A stretch of DNA of 64,000 nucleotides. Origin: Piezodorus guildinii (lineage: Eukaryota; Arthropoda; Insecta; Hemiptera; Pentatomidae). The stretch covers positions 118,292,936 to 118,356,935 of the forward strand of contig CM041292.1 in assembly GCA_023052935.1 (NCBI GenBank), given 5' to 3'. Positions 42,687-53,210 of this stretch are shown here, one piece after another. Both the position numbers and the translations under genes were made by a program. Under the pieces are notes generated by a model. It did not search any database. It was not told the DNA's origin and worked only from the letters and a program-made list of their open reading frames with translations. The stretch's first letter is position 1. Each line of letters begins with the position of its first letter.

Positions 42687-45600
42687 AAACTGATATTACG
42701 ATTATTTAACTGCTTCATCCAGAGACACCTCTGTCGCCCAATTCTACGAAGAGATGAAGTGGCTTCACCCTTCCCACCGTTGTAAGTACTTTCTGGCATC
42801 CTTCCTCTTCCAAGTTCTCCAATCTCTCCGTTTTTGTTACAACTCAGATATGTTTCGATCCTCATCAGTTTTCAACACTATACTTTCTTATATCCTTGAC
42901 TCCAAAACTCTTCCGATATTCAAATCTCGTCTGTTCAATCACTATACTGCTAATTTCTACTACTAAGACATTGGGGACTACCAAAATCCCAGCAAGCAGC
43001 CGACAATGATCGAGAGATATGGATACCATCATAAAATACTGTTTTTGAAAAGAGGGGTGAGAGATGAGACTATTGACAATTTAGAATAGGGGATTTAGGA
43101 CAATTTAGGGCTGTCGTATACCATCCACGGATAGGAAATCAGTCGATCGAGGAGAAGCGATTGAGAAGACGAGCTAAGGGAAAGTCCAGCAGCTATGTCT
43201 TAATGGCAGGTAAATCATCTCTTTTGTAATATTGTATAGCAACGTTAATATTAATAAATCCCTCAATATTATTTATCATAGTTCTATATATTGTGTAAAT
43301 AGAATCTAAGTTTAATGCATATGTATTAGTTCTCTTTAATAATAACTGCTTTAATTAAAAACTCTTGGTCGCTAAATCTTCCCCTTCATGACTCCTAGTA
43401 CTATAGTGAGACAGTTAAATAGCCCTTCTAAAGGAACTACTATTGTTTCAGACAATTAAAGATATAAATACATAAAATATATTAATTATTGCAGTATATA
43501 GAGCTACCACTGATTAAGAAAAGCAGTCTGCCAAAATCATAGCATTATAAAATTCAAATATGCTATTATGATTCAGATTATAAAGTTTGAAATTTAAGTA
43601 ATTTAATAAATAAAATACATACAAAACATTCTATACAGTTACTCTTAGGACCATGGCGTGAATAACTTGGTACCTGAAGTTGTCTGGAGTAGTCGGCAAT
43701 AAAGTTGAATTCGAAACGACAGATGCTAGATCTTTCTTTGGCGAAAGGTCAGACATTGTGAATATTTCATCTGTGCTCTCGACCCGTTCCTTCAAGATTT
43801 CTTATTCAAGAACATTGGCAGTAGGATGATGTTCGTAAGGTCAGGATTGCATTATTCACGATATTGACAGCAAACTCTGTCTTTCAAGACCCGGCTCAAA
43901 ACAACCGTCTCCCCGTCTGGTAGTTGAAGGTGGGACATCAATTCTCAAAGTTTATCTGCATGTAAAAGTTCTCAGATCAGGAAGAATGGTCATCAGTTAA
44001 TGTCACGTGTTATTTTCCTCATACTGAAAAGTTGAGTAATATTTATGCAGGGAACAAGGTTTAGCCCGAAAAAAACCTAGCTATGGTTTGTTCAATGCCT
44101 TAATGATGGAATAAGTAAATTGAATGTTTTACAGTTCATATTGCACTTAAATCATGAATACAAAATTTAAAAAATACTATTGAGGCAGTCATAGGGACTG
44201 CCGATCTGAGTAAAAACGATTTTTTTAGTTCTCGATTTTCGCTGGAATTTATTGGAAAGAAGATTACGATCGTTAAAGTAGATTATATTGAGGATGCATG
44301 TTTTTTTTATTATTGTTTTATTTAATCCTAAAACATCAACACCATGTAGAGATATATCATCTTGATGTATGTCATCGTGGTCTGAAAGTGACTGTAGACT
44401 GTATGGGTTGGAGGTACACATACCACTTTTTTTTTTGAATCTGCCATTGTATCAAAGAAATTTAGGAAAGATCTTTATAGTTATATTTCTATACTTATAT
44501 GATCAAGATATTCTTTTCAATTTCGCATTTCTATGATTTAAATACTGACAATAATTTCGTCATTATTTTGCTGCGAATGTTAAAATGTTTTCATGCAAAG
44601 TAATGTTTTAATAGTATTTACTAATATCGATATTTTAGAGTCAAGAGAATTAAGATGTTCATTTTATTAACTTTATATACAGTGATAGGTAAGTTGTTAT
44701 ACATAGTTTATATATGTCTTTACCCAATTATTTGCGACTGTCATAGAAGAATTGATATCGCTATCCCATCTTTATTAGACGGGTATACACAGAGCACCTG
44801 CGCTAATCTAGAGCATGATGGTGACGTTACCATGGTTATATAATTAAACCTTTACGCGCCTAAAGAAGTTTTCACTTAAAAAAAAAAGTTATAAATTGAC
44901 GGTACAATAAAGAATTTTACCAAGGGGGAGACAGTTAATGTTCTCTGCACTCTTATACATTATTATCTGATGTCATGAACTAATTTTATAACACACAGAT
45001 TTTTTTTTTAATTATTCAAATATGTTTAGTTAAGTGGTTCTAAAATACTGTTCCTTCGTTGCACAATGGTTCTAAACGCACTTTTTCGGTACAAAAGTCT
45101 GCACTGGTGGTTTTTTTTTAAAGCCATTTTAATGATATTTTGTTCCTCCGTAAACTTGCTTTGAAACTGAAGAATCGACAGGAGTGTAATTCCACGGATA
45201 CAGAAGTGACTATCAGTTTCCTTTTCCAAAAAAATCCGTTTTCACTGCATCTCTAGTATTCAATGTCAGTTTCACTACGTGACATTTTTTGTGTTTCAGA
45301 ACAGAATTTTCTATTTCTTGATTTTCTAAGAGTCTATCTGATCTGAAATCCTATTTTATTTTTAAATTGCATAAATTACAATGGGATATATATAATAAAC
45401 TAAATTTAAGGAAAATAAATAACAAAAATATCCTACACAAAAACAATTTATAACTAGTATCTCGCTACGGGGCAGTAATGGTTTATTAATGAAAAAAATT
45501 AAGTTAGACATCAATATAATTTTATATGTCCAATTTTTCCTGGTCTTTCTATTGAAGAAATCTCATTTAGCCAAATACGCATTGAACTAATAATTAGTTA

Positions 45601-46837
45601 CAAGACATTTCTCTGAAATTATCGTAAAAAACCTATGTATTTTTATGAATAAAATCCGCTAAAAATATTCCAACATACAATTAAAATTAAATTTACTAAG
45701 GAGCAAAATACGTTAAATGGCTAATATATATTAAATAGAACGACCAGTGCAAACTCTTGTACCAAAAATTGCTTTTGGAACTAACCAATGTTCGTTGCCT
45801 CAGTCAAGGGAGCATAAGTTTAATGTTTCGAATTCAAGATTCAAACAAGTTTTCCCAACTTACTTATAAACTCATATAAAATTATAGTTGGAAAACTTAG
45901 AATCCATTAAAATTCATAGAAGTACGAAAGAGAAAAAATATTTAATCATTCCCTAAATACAAGCCTTAATTTGTTGCTTTGTAAATTACTAAGGAGACGT
46001 GGAAAATATATTTTACTTAACTATCCTTTTTATCTGTAGGGTATGACCTTAGATAAATATCGTTCAATAATAAAAATTTTAGACTACAGAAAATTAAAAT
46101 AAATTTTTTATTATAGTGACTTATTTTTTCATAATATTAACTTTATATAATAAGTTATAACTAATCTTTAAGGATTCGTTATAAATTCGAGTTCGGAAAT
46201 TTTATTTTTCATCCATAAAGTGATATTTATAAAATATAGTAATAATTTGTTTTCTTAATGATTCAGAACAATCGTAATTCAAATCAAAACTAGGTTCTGT
46301 AGCAATATATGTTGTTTTTTTACAAAAGAAATATAATTAATTATAGTTGAACTGAATATTAATTTGTGAGTAAATACTTATGATAATTTGTATTATTTAT
46401 TATTCTCGCTAGTAAATAATTTCAATTAAAGAAATTTTCTTTTATTTACCTATAAGATTCATATTTTTCATAAAGTATCGAGACATATGAAAAAATAGAG
46501 AGTTACTGAAATTCTTTGCAGTTTTTTTTTTTTTTTTTTTCTAAAAAAGGTAAACGAATTTTAATTAGTAAATTTATTTAACCCTGGGCTGGGATCGAAT
46601 ACAAAACAAAAGGGGTGACAAAATATTGCAATGTGGTATTAAAACGACCAACACGTTTCTGTAATGACTTACATTTATCATACTTTTAAACCGTCTCGGT
46701 TAAATTAAATTTTTAGTCCCCAGCACTTATTCAATGGAATATGTAGAAAATCATTACCTTTGAATAATTTCTAATTAAGATATCAGTTAAATCTCAATAA
46801 TTCCTTAATGGGAATGTTGTTGCTTTTTAAAATTCAT
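42687..46837. other. Long stretch without a confirmed gene
   Basis: A 70-codon frame at 42754-42966 (KWLHPSHRCKYFLASF start, Ser/Phe-rich) is not assigned. Regions at 43000-43210 and 43620-43990 are somewhat GC-richer but have no long frame. The rest is AT-rich. Confidence 0.45.
44655..44843 (+). CDS. Hypothetical small ORF with a hydrophobic N-terminus
   Basis: A 62-codon ORF starting with ATG: MFILLTLYTVIGKLLYIVYI is hydrophobic and could be a signal or membrane segment, followed by a polar tail with Cys residues (CDCHRRIDIAIPSLLDGYT). A strong donor-like GATAG|GTAAGT lies inside it at about 44688, so an alternative is a first exon encoding only the start of a signal peptide. No homology recognised; probability of a real gene is low. 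Confidence 0.22.
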   Translation: MFILLTLYTVIGKLLYIVYICLYPIICDCHRRIDIAIPSLLDGYTQSTCANLEHDGDVTMVI

Positions 46838-47025
46838 TTATCGATATTTACAACTTTATTCTTAATACATTTACTAAATAAGCTGTAAAATAAAATAAAT
46901 GAAAAGGACGTCAGAAGAAACTGCCATTGGCAGCACTCCGTTAGGTTATCCAAACTAAAAGATCTCGAGGCCATCTTCTTTTCAAACACCGCAGAGTATT
47001 GTCATGAATTCAAGAGAAGAACTAG
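46838..47025 (-). mobile_element. Jockey-like 3'-end fragment (copy F)
   Basis: Minus-strand sequence contains a degraded ORF2 end (KRRWPR equivalent near 46970) followed by the family 3' UTR and an AATAAA-like signal near its end. Only about 190 bp remain. Confidence 0.78.
46913..46939 (-). other. Conserved 3'-UTR stem-loop of the Jockey family (copy F)
   Basis: CTGCC pairs perfectly with GGCAG around an AAT loop. Confidence 0.6.
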
Positions 47026-48392
47026 AGAATGATTCAAAGTAAGACAATTATCAAGAACTTAAATTTAATTCAAATGACATTGCTATTTAAATATAATATA
47101 GTTCACTAAGATAGGATAATAGTCATATATGAATAATCTATAATTTTTATTAAATAAAATCATTCAAAACCAAAAATAATTTTTTTTTAAAAAATACTAA
47201 AAGTTTTAGTACATAAGTTAATTTATCTGATATTTTAGAGCCCTTATTAAAAAAAAAAAAAAAAAAGGTTTTGTAATAATAAATATTTGTAATTAAAAAT
47301 AATAAAATATTTTATAAGATAAGAGCTATTGTAACGATGATTCAATTGCAATAAAGTGAGTCCCAGAATTTCAAATTGCCTGAAAAAAAAAATAATAATA
47401 TTAAAATAATATAAATTGGTGCAATATGTAACCAAAACAATGGACAAAAATTATTACTTTTTTTTTTTTTACATCACCAATATATGAGATAAATATCATC
47501 AGAAAATTTTCGAATTTAATTTTAACCGAAAATGCACTTTTCAAAGTCAAAAGAAAAAATGATCATTTAATAATTTTGGACCTATATTGATATTTTAAAT
47601 ATGGAACTTAGGTATGTGATGTTGACAGAATTTTAAATTGTGATTAGGATATAGATGTATATTTTAATATATTTGTTTTAAGGTTTAATTTATTGTATTC
47701 TTTATTTATGTATGTTTTTAGTTGGTTGCATAATTTTAAAATTAACATATTAAAATTGATAATAATGTATCATTTTGATGATAAATATTTTTAGCCTTTT
47801 TTTTGTGATAGAGGAAAAATAAAATAAATTATTTTTGACAAAAATGAGATTGATATGATGTAAAAGTTCACAAAAACGTTTCACTTAATATCCGATAACA
47901 TTCCAATGTTTTTTTAATTAATAGAACTATACTTTCTCAGTCGTAAATATTTTTTTAGTTTTCTGAGACCATCGAAGAAACCTACTCAAAGGGAGTAAAG
48001 TGAAGCTGAGAGCCCTAAGGAGGTACTATAAATGGAGAGATTTCTCCCAGCGAATGAGGGCCTCCAAACAATTTCTAAAAAGGTTTTTAGACTTCGCAGC
48101 AGCCTTTTAGGCTAACCAGCCTCATTCATCTTAGAGAAGGTGGTACTAGTAGTCTTCAACTACTACCAGTAATTTACTGCTACACTAGTAATGGATGAAA
48201 TGGAAATTTTTGGTTGTAATGTAAAACTCGTAATTTTTTTCACGTTTCTCGTTAAATAAAAAAAATAAAAAACTCTTAAAAGCGCCAAAAGCCATTATAA
48301 ACCAGACAAGCGAATGAATAAAATAAAAATTATACAATAGTTACTTCTTTCAGAGAACCTTTGTTTTAAACGCAATTTTCATTTTAAAAAAA
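47026..48392. other. Unassigned AT-rich sequence
   Basis: A GC-richer patch at about 47970-48190 has no frame or repeat signature I recognise. Confidence 0.45.
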
Positions 48393-49446
48393 TCTGGTGC
48401 GCGTAACCCTAGAGTTTTACTAACCTCCGTTATGTAAATCAATTTAAGAATTTCTAAACAAATTTAGAAACGAAATAAATTTTAAAAGAAACATTTACAT
48501 TGGATTTTAATAGAAGCATGTGTTTTATTAAATAATCTATTATATTATTGTGTAAGACAATCAGTTTGTTTTATCAGCTATTCATCACCCTGCGTTAATT
48601 TTACAATATTGTGTATAAGATAATTATTTTTTTTATAATCTTCAGTATTCGAACGCTATATTACACATGTAAATTATAGTTCAAAGTTCAATAAATAAAA
48701 AATGTATTAAAAAAAGTTTTGCAGTTTTCTCCTTTAGCTGGATATCGACTTACATATTACATATTTACTTACATATTTACCTGTTTTTTATAAATGCTAA
48801 TCAGACCATGTGTTTAATGTTTTCGAATCTACAAAATTAAAGGTACTATAGAGGAAGAAATGTTGAAATTTTGGCATTTAAGCTCTGTCAGAGTAGTTTA
48901 ATCAGAATGAAACCTGCATGATATTAAAGACCGTTCAATTTTACATCGACGTAGCGAGTTTTATCAAAACCGTTATAGCCGTTTTTGAGAAAATCGTAAA
49001 TAGGTGCGAAATGCATGGTAGAAAGTGGCTCTTCTGGTAAGTCGATTTTGACGAAAAAATGGCCTTAACATTTCGGGCCTATAGTTGTCTGAAATATAAA
49101 ATTTCAGTTTCATAGAACTTTTCGTTGTTGTTGGGTTTTGAGGCGTAAAACTAGATGGTCATAAATTTAATTTATATCTAAAATAAAAAAAAATAAAAAA
49201 AATATATATATGGTTAGTCCCACACGATTGTTTTATTATTTTATAGAACTTTTCGTTTTTGCGCTGGAGCTACCACAAACACACACACACACACACACCC
49301 TTTTTGCGGAACTTGGCCATTTAGACTCAGGGGACCCAATGGATATGGAAAATGTGTATTTCCGTTGAAAAGTGGAATTTGAAAATATTTACGATCGCAA
49401 TACTTTCTCGTACTATATATTCCATATATAGGTAAGTGAAAGTAAA
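48393..49446 (+). repeat. TTTCACTTAC repeat family, copy 2, end to end
   Basis: It runs from TCTGGTGCGCG and TTTTACTAACCTCCG to the end GGTAAGTGAAAGT. An insertion of about 90 bp at roughly 49155-49240 duplicates the flanking TAGAACTTTTCGTT. A CA run lies at the family's usual microsatellite position. Confidence 0.82.
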
Positions 49447-49994
49447 ATATTATGATTTTATAAAAAAACATACCATTTTGATGATATAAATTTTATAACG
49501 TTCAAAAGTAGACTTGTCATTGATTTTAAAAAAAGATAACAAAAAAACCAGAAGAAGCCCAACGACCCCTCTAATACATAAAATCATTGAATGAGTATTA
49601 ATATTAACGTAGTGCTTAACTCCAAATATACTTTTTGGATTTTTGGAATTTAGCCATCATTAATAGTTGAAGGACGACCAGTACGCTTTGTATCTTCCAA
49701 ATTAAAACTTCCGGTTCTGAACGGAGCAAACCACTTACGTACGATTCTACTAAGCCATCACCAATTAGTTTATCAATCTATCTATCATTATAATCATCAT
49801 CGTATTTTCCTTTTATTAAATAAACATTCATTATATGATGAAAATGAACTTTTTTCTCTTCCATTTTGAGCTAGAAAAATACCACTTAGAGATAATGAAT
49901 CGTTGAAAATGATACATCGAAGGACGTTAGTTAATTCTTTTTTTTTGAATATGTAAATGTTATTGAGCTTGTCTGACAACCCAATGGAATTTCC
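49447..49994. other. Unassigned AT-rich sequence
   Basis: Nothing recognised. Confidence 0.45.
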
Positions 49995-50426
49995 TAAAAA
50001 AAAAAAAAAAGAAACCTGTACCACTACAACCCATGAAGGGTCTTGGGTTCAGTGCATATAAGAGGTTCGTACTGTTTCTAGGCCAACGGCAGTGCAATGA
50101 GGTGATTAGGCCCTGATCGCGCTCAGCCGCCAGGTTTTTCCCCAATTAATTTGGATACCCACTTTGTAGAGGCTGGGACTGCCCCAGGAGGGTCTCCATA
50201 CCCTAGGGTCGCCCTCCGCCTGAATTAGGCCCTGATCGCGCTCAGCCGCCAGGTTTTTCCCCAATTAATTTGGGTACCCACTTTGTAGAGGCTGGGTCTG
50301 CCCCAGGAGGGTCTCCATACCCTAGGGTCGCCCCCCGCCTGAATTAACAGAATAAATAATATTCTGCCATAGCCGGAATTCGAACCCAGGACCTGGAGCA
50401 CAGCAGCCTAGCGCTCTATCCACTAG
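49995..50426 (-). mobile_element. tRNA-derived SINE-2 with an internal tandem duplication
   Basis: On the minus strand it starts in a tRNA-like head: TAGTGGATAGAGCGC (box A) and GGGTTCGAATTCC (box B). The SINE body follows and ends GGTACAGGTTTC plus oligo-T. Part of the body is present twice in tandem (50105-50223 and 50224-50342, period 119 bp), so the copy is longer than its relative at 61.9 kb. Confidence 0.85.
50105..50342. repeat. 119-bp tandem duplication inside SINE-2
   Basis: Two head-to-tail units starting ATTAGGCCCTGATCGCGCTC, differing at only a few positions. Confidence 0.92.
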
Positions 50427-50498
50427 AATAAAACTTTATAAGTATGCAAAAAACAGATAACAAAACAAAAGTAGTTTTAACACCGAAAAATTATTTGT

Positions 50499-51370
50499 AC
50501 TTTCACTTACCTATATATAGAATATATAGTAAGGGGAAGTATTACGATCATGAAAATTTTCGAATTCCAGTTTTCAACGGAAATACCCGTTTTAGGGTCC
50601 CTTTAGTCCAAATGACCAAGTCCTGCAAAAATGCATTGTTCAGTTCAGCACGAAAACAAATAGTCTTAGAAAATAAAATTTCATATTGAAGACAACTATA
50701 GGCCCAAGATGTTAGAGCAACTTTTTCATCAAACTCAGCTAACCAGAAGAGTCACTTTGCATTTTGCACCTATTTACTATTTTCTCATGAACGGCTCTAA
50801 CGATTTTGTTTAAACTTGCTATATCGATGCAAAATTGGACAGGATTTAATATCATGTAGGTTTCATTCTGATTAAAATACTCTAACAGGGCTTAAATACC
50901 GATATTTCAAAAATTTTCTTCTAAATTACCTTTAATTTTGTAGTTTCTATGAAACTGACCATATGATCTGATTAACATTGCTAAAAAACTTGTAAATATA
51001 TAAGTTGAATGAATTCAATATCGAGCTAAACGAGATAACTGCAAAATTATTTTTTTAATTCATTTTTTTTTTTAACTTAAGAACAGTAATATACATGTAT
51101 AATATACCATTGGAATGCTAAAGATTTTAGAAAAATATTATCTTATACATACTATTGTAAAAGTTAACGGAGCGAGATGGAAAGCCGATAAAACAGACTG
51201 GTTGTCGTAGATATTAATATAATATATTATTTAACTAAACACATGTTTCTATTAAAATCCAATGCAAATAATTCTTTAACAATTTATTTTTGTTTCTGAA
51301 TTTGTTTAAAAATATTTCAATTGATATAAATAACGGAGATAAGTGAAAGTCGTGTGTTGCGCGCACCAGA
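50499..51370 (-). repeat. TTTCACTTAC repeat family, copy 3, end to end
   Basis: It runs from ACTTTCACTTACCTATATATAG to AAGTGAAAGTCGTGTGTTGC and GCGCACCAGA, opposite in orientation to copies 1 and 2. The interior is colinear with the others; the GT repeat is lost. Confidence 0.85.
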
Positions 51371-51680
51371 TTTTTAAAATACTTTTCAGACACTGGAACA
51401 AACAAAATCCGTTGGTGTATAATAGATTCATTGATAGCAAGTATTATTTAGGTAATTCCACTTCATTAAAAAGGCCACATTATCTATTACCATAAACTAA
51501 CTATTTTATAACAAATTGACTTGAAATACTGGAAAATAACCTTTAAGTCTTACCTTGTTGTTATAGCAAAAAGTTCTTTATGTTTGTATTTGAGGACGTT
51601 TTTTTTATAAAAATACAATTCTTTAGAGCGATTCTTTCTTATGATTTTTACACCTGAAAGAATTTCTAGTAATACTTTTT
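51371..51680. other. Unassigned spacer between two repeat copies
   Basis: AT-rich; nothing recognised. Confidence 0.45.
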
Positions 51681-51804
51681 ACTTTCACTTACTATATATA
51701 GTAAGGGGAAGTATTGCGATCGTGAAAATTTTCGAATTCCAGTTTTCAACGGAAATACACGTTTTAGGGTCCCCTGAGTCCAAATAACCAAGTCCCGCAA
51801 AAAG

Positions 51805-51872
<68 letters not shown>

Positions 51873-52480
51873 TAACTCCCGGGCGGAAACGGTAAGTCCT
51901 ATGAAACTGAAATTTCATATTTAATACAACTATACGCCCGAGACGTGACCAAACTTTTTTCATCAAAATGAGCCTACTAGAAGAGGCACTTTATACCAAG
52001 CATTTTGCACCTTTTTTCGATTTTCTCAAAAACAGTTCCGACGATTTTGATTAAACTCGCTATATCGATGTAAAATTTAATGGGCTTTAATATCATGTAG
52101 GTTTTATTTAGATAAAAATGGTCTGACAGGGCTTAAATGCCGATATTTTAAATTGTCTTCCCCTAAAGTACCTTTAATTTTGTAGATTCAATAATAATAA
52201 CATATATGATATACCGTTGAAAAGCTAAAGATTTTAGAAAAAATATCTCATACACAAGCTTTTAAAAGTTTTTGGAGAGTGATGAAAAGAAGATAAAACT
52301 TACTGATTATTTAAGATAATAATATAACTGATTTTTTAATAAAACACATGTTTCTATATAAATTCAATTTGATTAATTCCTTAATAATTTCACGTATTTT
52401 TATCTCTGACTGTATTTGAAAATTCTTTCATTGATTTTAAAAATGGAGGTAAGTGAAAGTCGTGTGTTGCCCGCACTAGA
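51681..52480 (-). repeat. TTTCACTTAC repeat family, copy 4, end to end
   Basis: It runs from ACTTTCACTTACTATATATAG to GGTAAGTGAAAGTCGTGTG and GCACTAGA. It contains a long GT run at 51807-51872. Confidence 0.88.
51807..51872. repeat. (GT)n microsatellite
   Basis: About 65 bp of GT with one TCTG interruption, at the microsatellite position of the repeat family. Confidence 0.95.
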
Positions 52481-52910
52481 TTTTTTATTATTTTTTTAAT
52501 GAAATAAATGGTATTATAGAAACATGAAGAGATAAGATTAAACGGCTACAGAGGAAGGAGGCACTCCGGCTGGGGTGAGGAAAATGGATTCGCGGGTAAC
52601 GACGCGGAACCCGCAAGGACCGACAACCCTCCACCATATAAAATCTAATCTACCCCTAATAAATCTGGCTTTAAAGCCTGGCAACGGGACGTCCTTATAC
52701 TCCTCTTTCCATATTTACATTTTTTTACATCTTTTTATGGTATTTAGCGCCTTGTTTAACAAGATAATCAACTGTTTCAACATTAAGCAAATCATATTAT
52801 CAAGCAATAAAATGATTAGCGAAACAAACGAAAAATTGATAAAAATAATTTTAACAATTTCTAGGAAGTTTGGTTTTTAAATAATTAGGAATAATCATTA
52901 AAATAATATA
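52481..52910. other. Unassigned, partly GC-rich sequence
   Basis: The block 52545-52700 is GC-richer, with a 101-codon plus-strand frame (52575-52880) whose second half is AT noise. I recognise no protein. Confidence 0.4.
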
Positions 52911-53210
52911 ATACTAGCTGACCCGGCAATCGTTGTTCTGTCATATAAATTATTTGGACCTTCTTTACGATTTTATCAAAAAACGATTTTGATTGTACTT
53001 GTTATATCAATGACAATTTTAATGGGCTTTCTTGAAATAGTCAGACAGGGTCCTTATGACGATATTTAAACTTGTTTTCTTCTTGAGTACCTTTAATTCT
53101 TTGGATCCAAAACTTGATGGATTGATAAAAAGCGGCTAAATATAAAACTTGAGTGAATTTGATAAATAACTAAACACTTTAACACAGTCACTATCGTGAA
53201 ATTTAAATAT
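52911..53210 (-). repeat. Repeat sharing the interior of the TTTCACTTAC family
   Basis: It begins ACTAGCTGACCCGGCAATCG instead of the usual family end. It then follows the family interior: ACGATTTT(A/C)TCAAAAA, AATGGGCTTT, CAGACAGGG, GTACCTTTAATT(C/T)T and GTGAATTTGATAAATAAC. Confidence 0.65.

Noticed and set aside
42754..42966. 70-codon ORF as a gene
   Set aside because: It has no recognisable domain and no supporting signals, and low-complexity Ser/Phe content.
51685..51966. 93-codon minus-strand ORF with a His-Thr run
   Set aside because: It is translated from the GT microsatellite inside a repeat copy.
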